From: an uncultured Spirochaetaceae bacterium
Lineage (GTDB): Bacteria > Spirochaetota > Spirochaetia > Sphaerochaetales > Sphaerochaetaceae
Assembly: GCA_944392975.1 (NCBI GenBank)
Contig: CALXYN010000022.1
Span: 1-32,644, forward strand
DNA length: 32,644 nt
Reading direction: 5' to 3'
Below are positions 16,530 through 24,312 of this stretch, piece after piece (within the stretch, counting starts at the first letter, position 1; every line of letters starts with the position of its first letter). The notes below the pieces were generated by a model. The model was not told the DNA's origin and made no database searches. It saw only the letters and a list, made by a program, of their open reading frames with translations. The translations under genes were made by a program, and so were the position numbers.

Positions 16530-17933
16530 TCAGCCCTCGAAGTATCTCTGTGCGTTGTTGAAGGAGATGTTGCTTACGATTTCTCCAAGCATCTCCGGAT
16601 CTGCTGGAATCTCACCGTTGTCTGCCCAGCCTCCGATGACGTTGCAGAGTATCCTTCTGAAATACTCGTGTCTCGGGTAGGAGAGGAATGACCTTGAGTC
16701 TGTGAGCATTCCGATGAAAAGTGGAAGTGAACCAAGGTTTGCAAGAGTCTTGATCTGCTCCTCCATTCCATCTCTGTGATCGCAGAACCACCATGCTGAA
16801 CCAAGCTGGATTCTTCCTCTGACACCACCACCCTGATAGCAGCCCATCAATGTTCCGAGAGAGTAGTAATCCTTAGGATTGAGTGAGTAAAGTACTGTCT
16901 TCGGGACATCATTTGTGTCTGTAAGTGCAGAGAAGAATGCTGCAACGCCTGCAGAAAGCTCGCTGTCATATACAGCATCGTATCCTGTATCAGGTCCAAG
17001 TGCCTTGTACATCATTCCATTGTTGTCTCTGATAGCTGCGAAGTGAAGCTGCATAGCGACATTGTTCTTCTTATAAGCTCTTGCAAGAGCAGAGAGTACG
17101 AATGTCCTGTATGCATCGATTTCTATAGCTGTGAGATCTCCGCCATTCATCTTCTTCTGGAATACCTCATTGACCTTTCCTGTCTCCCAGAATGTGTGTG
17201 GACATGTCATGAGAGCATGGTCAGAAGCGCGGCATCCCATCTCTACGAAGAATACAAGTCTCTTTTCAAGAGCTGCAACAACATCCTCTGCACTCTTGAT
17301 TTCGATTCCTGCAGCCTTTCCAAGCTTATCGATATAATCTGCAAAATCCGGCTTATCGATATTGATAGCTTTGTCTGGACGGAAAGATGGAATGACCTTT
17401 GCCGGGCACTTTCCTTCATCTCTGATGATCTTGTGATACTTAAGGTCGTCTGCAGGGTCATCCGTTGTTCCTACAGCATAAACCTTGAATTTCTTCATGA
17501 TTCCGAAAACAGAGAGTTCAGGATTGGAAGCAAACTGCTCATTTGCCTCATCATAGATCTTCTTCGCATTCTTTCTGCAGAATACATCCTTGATTCCGAA
17601 GTATCTCTGCAATTCAAGGTGTGTCCAGTGGTAGAGAGGGTTGCCGATGAGATTTTCCATTGTCTCAGCCCATGCAAGGAACTTGTCATATGGATCAGCA
17701 TCTCCTGTGATGAGCTTCTCATCGAATCCGCATGTCCTCATCTGTCTCCACTTGTAGTGGTCACCACCAAGCCATGCATCTGTGATAGTAGTGAATCTTT
17801 TGTCCTCTGCAATCTGCTGAGGAATAAGATGGCAGTGATAGTCGAAAATAGGCATATCTGCTGCATACTCATGATAAAGCGTCTTTGCCATTCCGCTTTC
17901 AAGCAGGAAGTCCTTTCCCATGAATTCGTTCAT
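16530..17933 (-). CDS. uxaC: glucuronate/galacturonate isomerase
   Basis: Protein of 467 residues, full length for UxaC. It converts D-galacturonate to D-tagaturonate, and D-glucuronate to D-fructuronate. Recognisable blocks are 'IFDYHCHLIPQQIAEDKRF' (residues about 29-47, with the two metal-binding histidines), 'GTTDDPADDLKYHK', 'SFRPDKAINID' and 'GMLTDSRSFLSYPRHEYFRR' near the C-terminus. The ATG overlaps the uxaA stop in an ATGA, so the two are translationally coupled. It supplies the first step of galacturonate breakdown and would take up the sugar released by the GH105 reaction chain. Confidence 0.96.
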   Translation of the reverse strand: MNEFMGKDFLLESGMAKTLYHEYAADMPIFDYHCHLIPQQIAEDKRFTTITDAWLGGDHYKWRQMRTCGFDEKLITGDADPYDKFLAWAETMENLIGNPLYHWTHLELQRYFGIKDVFCRKNAKKIYDEANEQFASNPELSVFGIMKKFKVYAVGTTDDPADDLKYHKIIRDEGKCPAKVIPSFRPDKAINIDKPDFADYIDKLGKAAGIEIKSAEDVVAALEKRLVFFVEMGCRASDHALMTCPHTFWETGKVNEVFQKKMNGGDLTAIEIDAYRTFVLSALARAYKKNNVAMQLHFAAIRDNNGMMYKALGPDTGYDAVYDSELSAGVAAFFSALTDTNDVPKTVLYSLNPKDYYSLGTLMGCYQGGGVRGRIQLGSAWWFCDHRDGMEEQIKTLANLGSLPLFIGMLTDSRSFLSYPRHEYFRRILCNVIGGWADNGEIPADPEMLGEIVSNISFNNAQRYFEG

Positions 17934-19444
17934 AATACAACTCCATCCTTAAAGATTGAAATCTCTGAGTATCCATTGATTTCATTTTTAGTGCGGGTCT
18001 CACCATTTGCTATGGAAATGATGAGCGTAATCAGTTTTTCCGTGACTTTTCTCGGGTCCTCATCGAGCATCGGGGATGCATCGAAATCAATCCAGTCCTT
18101 CTTGTGCAGTGCAAGATCATGGTTTGTGGCAATCTTTACTGTCGGCACAGGCGCTCCAAGTGGCGTTCCGCGACCTGTTGTGAAGAGAATCATATGTGCT
18201 CCTGCTGCACTCTGGGCTGTTGTGGATACAATATCGTTACCAGGCCCTGAGAGCAGGTTAAGTCCCGGTGTTGTGACCCTATCGCCATAACTGAGGACTG
18301 CAGTGACTGGAGCCCTTCCTCCTTTCTGCACACATCCAAGGCTCTTATCCTCAAGTGTTGAGATACCACCAGCCTTGTTTCCCGGAGATGGGTTCTCGTA
18401 GACAACCTGTCCATGGGATGTGAAGTAATGCTTGAAATCCTGGATGAGCTTTACAGTCTCGTTATATACCTCTTCGTTGACACAGCGGTTCATGAGAACC
18501 TGCTCGGCACCGAACATCTCAGGAACCTCTGTGAGGATACCTGTTCCGCCCATTGCTGTGAGCTCATTGCAGAAACGGCCTACGAGAGGATTTGCAGTGA
18601 TTCCTGAAAGGCCATCGGATCCACCGCATTTGAAGCCAACAATAAGACGGGACATGGGGACTGCCTCTCTCTTGTCATTCTTCATTACGGAAGCGATTTC
18701 CTCTAAGAGATGCTTTCCTTCTGCAACTTCATCCTCAGCTTCCTGGCAGACAAGGAATTTCACTCTTTTCTCATCAACTTCTCCAACCAGTTCCTTGAAA
18801 GAGTCCATGGTGTTGTTTTCGCATCCGAGTCCTATTACAAGAACACCGCCTGCATTTGGATGATGAACCAGATCTGCAAGAATCTTCCTTGTATTCTCGT
18901 GGTCTCCTCCAAGCTGTGAACAGCCAAAAGGATGAGTGTAGGCATGTACGCCATCCTCAAGTCCAAGCGTCTCATTGCCCCAGCTTTCAAGCTGCATCGA
19001 GATTCTGTTCACACAGCCGACAGTCGGGATGATCCAGATAGCGTTGCGGATACCGATTTTTCCGTTCTTACGTACATAGGCATTGATTGTGGGAGTATGA
19101 TCCTTCCACCTCAGCTTGTCCGCTTCTGCTTCTCTCTTTGCTTCTTCTGCACTTTCCTTGTCGTAGTGATACTCAGCATCCTCGTTAAGCAGTGTGTGGA
19201 TATTGAAGGCATGAACATGGCTGCCTTTCTTGATATCCTCTTTTGCTGCTCCGATAGGATAGCCATATTTTATGACATCCTCGTCTTTTTTGATGTCACA
19301 AAGTGCTACTTTATGTCCTGCGGGAATGTCGGAGAAGACGGTGAATGTATCACCGTCAACTGTTACGACATCACCTTTCATCAGACCTTTGATAGCTACT
19401 GCAACGTTATCGCGTGTATTGATTCTGATTAGGTTACTAGACAT
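17930..19444 (-). CDS. uxaA: altronate dehydratase
   Basis: Protein of 504 residues. It dehydrates D-altronate to 2-keto-3-deoxygluconate. The N-terminal SAF-like domain (about 1-95, 'VAVAIKGLMKGDVV') is followed by the large C-terminal GD_AH domain with 'GVHAYTHPFGCSQLGGDHEN', 'LVIGLGCENN', 'GFKCGGSDGLSGITANP' and 'TTGRGTPLGAPVPTVKI'. The conserved cysteines likely bind the iron needed by the family. The length equals single-chain UxaA enzymes, not the split form. The start has a GAGGAG site inside the end of uxaB. It is the third chemical step of the operon. Confidence 0.96.
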   Translation of the reverse strand: MSSNLIRINTRDNVAVAIKGLMKGDVVTVDGDTFTVFSDIPAGHKVALCDIKKDEDVIKYGYPIGAAKEDIKKGSHVHAFNIHTLLNEDAEYHYDKESAEEAKREAEADKLRWKDHTPTINAYVRKNGKIGIRNAIWIIPTVGCVNRISMQLESWGNETLGLEDGVHAYTHPFGCSQLGGDHENTRKILADLVHHPNAGGVLVIGLGCENNTMDSFKELVGEVDEKRVKFLVCQEAEDEVAEGKHLLEEIASVMKNDKREAVPMSRLIVGFKCGGSDGLSGITANPLVGRFCNELTAMGGTGILTEVPEMFGAEQVLMNRCVNEEVYNETVKLIQDFKHYFTSHGQVVYENPSPGNKAGGISTLEDKSLGCVQKGGRAPVTAVLSYGDRVTTPGLNLLSGPGNDIVSTTAQSAAGAHMILFTTGRGTPLGAPVPTVKIATNHDLALHKKDWIDFDASPMLDEDPRKVTEKLITLIISIANGETRTKNEINGYSEISIFKDGVVL

Positions 19445-19451
19445 TTGCTCC

Positions 19452-20930
19452 TCAGATTTTCTCGATTGCCTTTGTCATTCCATCTGTCCAGATGGATTCA
19501 AGGTATTTGCAGACCTTCTCCTCAAGGCCTGGTACTGCTGTGAGATCCTCTCCCCACCATGCACTCTCGGAGAGCACGCTCTTTGAAATGGCAGCTGCTT
19601 TCTCGTTTACGCTGCTGTATGAAGCAGAGTAGAGCTGCTGGAATTTCTCAAGCACTTCCGGGCTGTCCTGGATAAGGTATTTCTCTCCGTTTCTGGAACC
19701 TTTGAGTGCAGTTCCCTCATACTCTGTACCTTCGTAGAAGGAAATGAGAGCTGCAAGAGAGAATGTGAGGACATCTGGCAGTTTACCTTCTTTCTTGTAG
19801 TAACCGAGAAGGGAAGGAAGGTCGCGTGTCTTGAATTTGGAAACGCTATTGAGGGAGATAGAAAGAAGGAGGTGTACGATATACGGATTTGCAAAGCGTT
19901 CAAGAACATCTCCTGCATATTCCTCAAGCTGTTTCTTGTCGCCATCCATAGAGGGGATGATTTCCTCGAAAAGGCCTTTCTTTGCGAATGGGAAGATAAG
20001 AGGGCTCTTGATGCATTCCTCAACAGTGTTAAGTCCTGTCTGATATGCAGCAAGCACCATCATCGTGTGGGTGCCGTTGAGGATTCTTACCTTTCTTGTG
20101 CGGTAGAAGGACATATCATCAGTCCAGATGACATTGACTCCCGCCTTGTCTGTAGGAAGCTCATCCTCGTGAGTCTTTCCATGGCATTCAATGACCCAGA
20201 GAAGGAAAATCTCTGCACTATCGAGGAGATTATCCTGATAACCGAGTCTTTCACAGATTTTCTCTGCTTCAGCTCTAGGATATCCTGGGACGATTCTGTC
20301 AACGAGGCTGTTGCAGAAATCACAGGCTGTATCGAGCCAGTTGATGAAGCCCTCTTCAAGCTTCCATTCCTCAGCATACTGCTTGACGATTCTCTTGAGG
20401 TTGTCTCCATTCTTGTCAATCAGCTCACAAGGAATAGCAATGATGCCCTTGTCCTGTGCTCCGTTGAATGCTTTGTAGCGGTGATAGAGGAATGCGCAGA
20501 CCTTGCCAGGATAGGAAATCTGAGGCTTGTCCTCGAGCTTGTCCCCTTCATGATATGCAATACCTGCTTCAGTTGTGTTAGATATGATGAATCTCAGGTC
20601 AGGATTCTCTGCCTGCTTCATGTACTCGTCATACTGTGTGAATGGATTGATGCATCCCTTGACGCTTGTGATGGTTCTGAACTCCTCAACAGGCTTTCCA
20701 TTCTGTACGCCGCGGAGGACTGTTGTATAAACACCGTTCTGAGCGTTGATCATATCGCCCATACCATTCTTCAGAGGCTGGATCATCATAACATCGCCGT
20801 TGAAGTCTCCCTTTTCGTTGAGAAGATCTACAATCCAGTCAACAAATGCGCGGAGGAAGTTCCCCTCTCCGAACTGGAGGATCTTCACAGGGCGTTCTGG
20901 TTTCATGACAGTTTCACTGACATTCTTCAT
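19452..20930 (-). CDS. uxaB: tagaturonate reductase
   Basis: Protein of 492 residues of the polyol-specific long-chain dehydrogenase family. It reduces D-tagaturonate to D-altronate with NADH. The N-terminal nucleotide-binding region 'KILQFGEGNFLRAFVDW' (residues about 15-31) and the motif 'RKVRILNGTHTMMVLAAYQ' (about 281-299) with its catalytic-region Lys/Asn/His are typical of UxaB/UxuB. Tagaturonate is preferred over fructuronate because the gene sits with uxaA and uxaC and no uxuA is present. It is the first gene of the minus-strand uxaB-uxaA-uxaC-iclR operon and has a strong AAAAGGAG site. Confidence 0.93.
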   Translation of the reverse strand: MKNVSETVMKPERPVKILQFGEGNFLRAFVDWIVDLLNEKGDFNGDVMMIQPLKNGMGDMINAQNGVYTTVLRGVQNGKPVEEFRTITSVKGCINPFTQYDEYMKQAENPDLRFIISNTTEAGIAYHEGDKLEDKPQISYPGKVCAFLYHRYKAFNGAQDKGIIAIPCELIDKNGDNLKRIVKQYAEEWKLEEGFINWLDTACDFCNSLVDRIVPGYPRAEAEKICERLGYQDNLLDSAEIFLLWVIECHGKTHEDELPTDKAGVNVIWTDDMSFYRTRKVRILNGTHTMMVLAAYQTGLNTVEECIKSPLIFPFAKKGLFEEIIPSMDGDKKQLEEYAGDVLERFANPYIVHLLLSISLNSVSKFKTRDLPSLLGYYKKEGKLPDVLTFSLAALISFYEGTEYEGTALKGSRNGEKYLIQDSPEVLEKFQQLYSASYSSVNEKAAAISKSVLSESAWWGEDLTAVPGLEEKVCKYLESIWTDGMTKAIEKI

Positions 20931-20976
20931 ATCTGCACACTCCTTTTAATAAAGACTATTTAATGTATTCAAACTA

Positions 20977-20995
20977 GAAAACGGAACACGGTTTC
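20977..20995. promoter_or_regulatory. inverted repeat, candidate operator of the uxa operon
   Basis: The 19-base sequence GAAAACGGAACACGGTTTC is an imperfect palindrome with 7-base arms (6 of 7 paired) around a 5-base centre. It lies immediately downstream of the putative minus-strand -10 and covers the expected start of uxaB transcription, a position suited to repression. The GAAAC...GTTTC arms loosely recall KdgR/IclR sites, but with a longer spacer. It could serve the IclR protein at the end of the operon or the large divergent regulator. Confidence 0.4.
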
Positions 20996-21023
20996 AGTTT
21001 ACACGTCATTCGTGATATGTCAA
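20996..21023 (-). promoter_or_regulatory. putative promoter of the uxaB-uxaA-uxaC-iclR operon
   Basis: On the minus strand, a perfect TTGACA (plus-strand 21018-21023) is followed after 16 bases by TAAACT (20996-21001, 4 of 6 to TATAAT). The start would be near 20989, giving a leader of about 60 bases to the uxaB ATG. Confidence 0.5.
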
Positions 21024-21071
21024 ACAGAATAGCCTTATGATATGACCAAGATGCGTGATATCATATGAAAT

Positions 21072-24000
21072 ATGGGCAGAAAAACAGGGCTACTGCTTGC
21101 AAATGTTTATCAAGGGGCAAGCCGGGCGATGTGGAGATACGCTTCCGAGCTATCAAGGCATCATGAAGATGATGCTCTGATAATCATCCCGGGAGGCCGT
21201 CTTGGCTTTCTTGGATCGAGCGAATATCTGAGAAACAGTATCTATGAACTTGCCGGAAGTGCTTCCCTCGATGGAGCGATGATATGGTCCTCTTCCCTGA
21301 CAGGAGCTGAGGGTGTTGAAGCTGTCTCCTCCTTCGTCAAAGGTATTGCAGAGCAGCTTCCTGTCGTATCAATGTGCATGACAATTCCGGGAATACCTTC
21401 CGTGGATTTCGATGCCTATACAGGCATATACAGTGCAGTGAAGCACTTTATAACAATCCATTCAAAAACGAAGATTGCGTTTATCAGAGGGCCTAGAAAT
21501 CATAAAAGTGCGGAAGCTCGATACAAAGCATATCTCGATGCCCTCAGCGATTCCGGTATACCGATAAATGAGGAGTTAATCACCACCCCTCGTTCCTGGA
21601 GTGATGGTGCTGCAGCTGCACGAGAGCTTATTCTTGAGCGGAAACTCAAAGCCGGAGAGGACTTTGAGGCAGTCGTTGCTGCATCTGACCTGCTTTTACT
21701 TGGAGCTGATTCCATTTTCCGGGAAAATGATATCTCTATCCCTGAGGATATCGGGATAGCCGGGTTTAATGACAATGAGGAGAATCAGCTTCTTGATGTC
21801 GAACTGACAACAGTGAGAATGCCTATCCGGAAAATTCTTGAGACCTCATTCCTGATGCTTTCTGGAATCAGTATGGATAATTCCACCCAGCCTCCATCGA
21901 TAGTTCTTCCTTCGGATTTCATTATCCGCCGTTCCTGCGGCTGTGTGGACAGTCTTGGCGGTATTGATAACGCCCGGCATGTAATAAAGGATGAAGACAG
22001 TCTTGATTCCTGGCTTAGAAATTATCTTGGTGATGATACTGCGTTCCTTTCATTGCAGAAGATGCTTGAGTACGTCTTTACAGATAATGCAGTTGATCCG
22101 AGAACCGTAACAGATGCTGTCTCCAGCTATTTTGACAGTGGTGCGGAGGCCTCCACGATACTTGAGGCAATGAGCTGGAGTGAGGAAATCCTTGGTAAAA
22201 AAGAAAGGGTTCCAGGACACCGCGATTACCTTTTCTCTCGCATCGCACATGGAAGCAGAAGACTTTATGCAAGAGAACAGCAGAGACTTGGAGAAGTCTC
22301 CCGTATCCTCGATACATTTAAAACGAGCCTTTTAGCTGCAAGATCCTATTCAGCACTGCCACTGATTATGCAGTCACTCTTTCCATCAATGGGTATAACA
22401 GGAGCATTATTGATGCTGTATGAGGATTTCCATTATACGAAGATGCTCGGGGGTTTCGCCGCTGACAGAATATATACAGACAGCATACGGTTTCCTCGTA
22501 ATCTCATTGTTCCTGAGTCCCTTTCTTCTTTTATAGATAAAGGAACATTCATCGTCGAGCCTCTGTTTTATGAGAATCAGGAACTTGGCTATATCCTCAT
22601 AGCCACAGCGTGGTGCGAAAGCCATGTGCTTGAGGATGTGAGGGCAGCACTCTCTTCAGCGATAAAAGGAATAAGCCTTACAGAAGTTGCTCAGAAAGCC
22701 GCTGAAAGCGCAGAAGAAGGAGAGAGAAAAGCAGGAGAGTTCTATGCCAGTGTCTCCGAAGCCTTGAGAGGTCCTCTTTCATCAATGCATAAAATGCTTT
22801 CATCAAAGGGTAGGGTTCCCCGGGAGAAGATGACGGAAGAAGTGAGAAAGGCTGAACAGATGCTCTCCCTCTCGCTTGCTGAATTCGGCGAACTCGATAT
22901 CGAGAAGGCCCTTGTGCCGCTAAAGAGTTTTGCAGAAAGTCTCGAGTCATCACTTTCTGCAGTTGTCACAAAACCGGAGGAGCTGCCATCAATCGAGATG
23001 GATGAGGAGAGAATCTCAGAACTTGTCACATTGATATCCTCTGTCATCTCTCCTGATTCTCCACCATGCATTTCATTTAGTCTTGCTGAAGACGGTGTTG
23101 TCATTGAAATAAAAGGCAATGCGGAAAAACTTTCAGAGAATCCTGCGTGGAAGCTTGTTGCGCGTATATCCGTGCATCATGGTTTTGAAGTATACACATC
23201 TGAAAATTCTGCATCCTTCAAGCTTCCTTATCCCACTGTTTCAGGACGGGCAGGGAAGGCTGATAGCGGTCCAGCTGTATGGCTTTCCGATGAGGATGTG
23301 CCGGTATCGATAAAGCATCTTGCTCCTAAGCAGATTGCTCTTTCTGATGCAGAGGAGATTTTCCGCATGGATAAACTCCCTTCTGTGATAGCCTGTTCTC
23401 AACCAGAGCTTTCACGTTCCGGGGCTGCTGCTTTGAGGGTAATGAAAAAACATCGTTCATCACGCCAGCTTTCATTCATGCTATTTTCTGCAGAAATAGC
23501 TTCTTCTCTGTCTTCTTCACTGGAATATATACGTTCAGCCTCTGATGACGCCATCATTTATATGGCTTACTTCAATCCTGTACTGGAGAAGATGCTCATG
23601 GATTTCGGGCGTGTAGAAGAGAAATCTCCAGAAGATATACTTGTAAGCACAGAGGGAAAAACTCGCTTCATTGTACTTTCTTCTGTTGAAATAATTCCGT
23701 CTCTTCGCCGTGTGAAACGCTTTTCTTCTGTTCCTGTCCTTGTTGTGAAAGACTCCTTTACAGAAGAGGATATTGCTGCAATTGAAGATGTTCCAGGTGT
23801 CATTATTGCAAATACAGAGATACTCGAGGCCCCTGCATTCACAGAACGTCTCGTTTCCATACTTGCAGGAAGCGGTATCCTGCCTCCTCTGACAGGCTCT
23901 CTTGTAAAACATGCAATTGCTTTCCTGAACAGAAGGCTTTCAAAACCGATTTCACGCTGGCAGATTGCCGAGAGCGTGAATATCAGCGAGGATTATCTGA

Positions 24001-24209
24001 CAAGAATCTTCAGGCGTGAAATGGGCCTTTCTCCATGGGATTATCTCACAAGATGCAGAGTGGGTGTGGCATCGGATCTTCTCAGAAGAACAGGTGCCCC
24101 TCTTTCTGAAATAGCTCAGGCCTCCGGCTTCCAGGATCAGGCATATTTCAATCGTGTCTTCAGAAGAATCAAAGGATGCACACCAGGACACTACAGGCAA
24201 TCTGTATAA
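21072..24209 (+). CDS. large chimeric regulator: LacI-type sensor, degenerate histidine kinase, AraC HTH
   Basis: Soluble protein of 1045 residues without an N-terminal HTH, signal peptide or membrane segment. Residues 1 to about 285 form a LacI/periplasmic-binding-like sensor that ends in 'RRSCGC' (Cys289, Cys291), a sign-off seen in other sensor fusions. A GAF-like stretch follows (about 395-550). Residues 557-569, 'FYASVSEALRGPL', align with the histidine-kinase H-box FxxxxSHExRTPL, but Glu563 replaces the phosphate-accepting His. 'NPAWKLVARISVHHGF' (690-705) recalls the end of a kinase ATPase domain without its glycines. Two receiver-like stretches follow, and an AraC double HTH at about 945-1043. 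It is divergent from uxaB and probably senses a pectin sugar. No clear Shine-Dalgarno marks the start. Confidence 0.82.
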   Translation: MGRKTGLLLANVYQGASRAMWRYASELSRHHEDDALIIIPGGRLGFLGSSEYLRNSIYELAGSASLDGAMIWSSSLTGAEGVEAVSSFVKGIAEQLPVVSMCMTIPGIPSVDFDAYTGIYSAVKHFITIHSKTKIAFIRGPRNHKSAEARYKAYLDALSDSGIPINEELITTPRSWSDGAAAARELILERKLKAGEDFEAVVAASDLLLLGADSIFRENDISIPEDIGIAGFNDNEENQLLDVELTTVRMPIRKILETSFLMLSGISMDNSTQPPSIVLPSDFIIRRSCGCVDSLGGIDNARHVIKDEDSLDSWLRNYLGDDTAFLSLQKMLEYVFTDNAVDPRTVTDAVSSYFDSGAEASTILEAMSWSEEILGKKERVPGHRDYLFSRIAHGSRRLYAREQQRLGEVSRILDTFKTSLLAARSYSALPLIMQSLFPSMGITGALLMLYEDFHYTKMLGGFAADRIYTDSIRFPRNLIVPESLSSFIDKGTFIVEPLFYENQELGYILIATAWCESHVLEDVRAALSSAIKGISLTEVAQKAAESAEEGERKAGEFYASVSEALRGPLSSMHKMLSSKGRVPREKMTEEVRKAEQMLSLSLAEFGELDIEKALVPLKSFAESLESSLSAVVTKPEELPSIEMDEERISELVTLISSVISPDSPPCISFSLAEDGVVIEIKGNAEKLSENPAWKLVARISVHHGFEVYTSENSASFKLPYPTVSGRAGKADSGPAVWLSDEDVPVSIKHLAPKQIALSDAEEIFRMDKLPSVIACSQPELSRSGAAALRVMKKHRSSRQLSFMLFSAEIASSLSSSLEYIRSASDDAIIYMAYFNPVLEKMLMDFGRVEEKSPEDILVSTEGKTRFIVLSSVEIIPSLRRVKRFSSVPVLVVKDSFTEEDIAAIEDVPGVIIANTEILEAPAFTERLVSILAGSGILPPLTGSLVKHAIAFLNRRLSKPISRWQIAESVNISEDYLTRIFRREMGLSPWDYLTRCRVGVASDLLRRTGAPLSEIAQASGFQDQAYFNRVFRRIKGCTPGHYRQSV

Positions 24210-24250
24210 AATCCTTTCCAAAATTTTTGCCCTCCCTATGAAATAATCCC

Positions 24251-24280
24251 TTGACAATTTTCTACTGGGGGGGGTAGAGT
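24251..24280 (+). promoter_or_regulatory. promoter with an eight-G tract in the spacer (possible phase-variation switch)
   Basis: A perfect -35 TTGACA (24251-24256) and a -10 TAGAGT (24275-24280, 4 of 6) are separated by 18 bases. Eight of these are an unbroken run of G (24267-24274) touching the -10. Loss of one G would give the optimal 17-base spacing; gain of one would give 19. Slipped-strand changes in such tracts switch surface-protein promoters in other bacteria, including poly-G tracts at tpr promoters of Treponema pallidum. The gene controlled is a large lipoprotein. Confidence 0.6.
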
Positions 24281-24312
24281 AGTTGCAGATAAACTAAGGA
24301 GAGGATTGAGAT

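Noticed and set aside
17043-18290. 415-residue plus-strand reading frame
   Set aside because: Antisense to uxaC and uxaA, both well-supported enzymes; Cys/Ser-rich with no family resemblance.
19872-20963. 363-residue plus-strand reading frame
   Set aside because: Antisense to uxaB; no start signal and no known domain.
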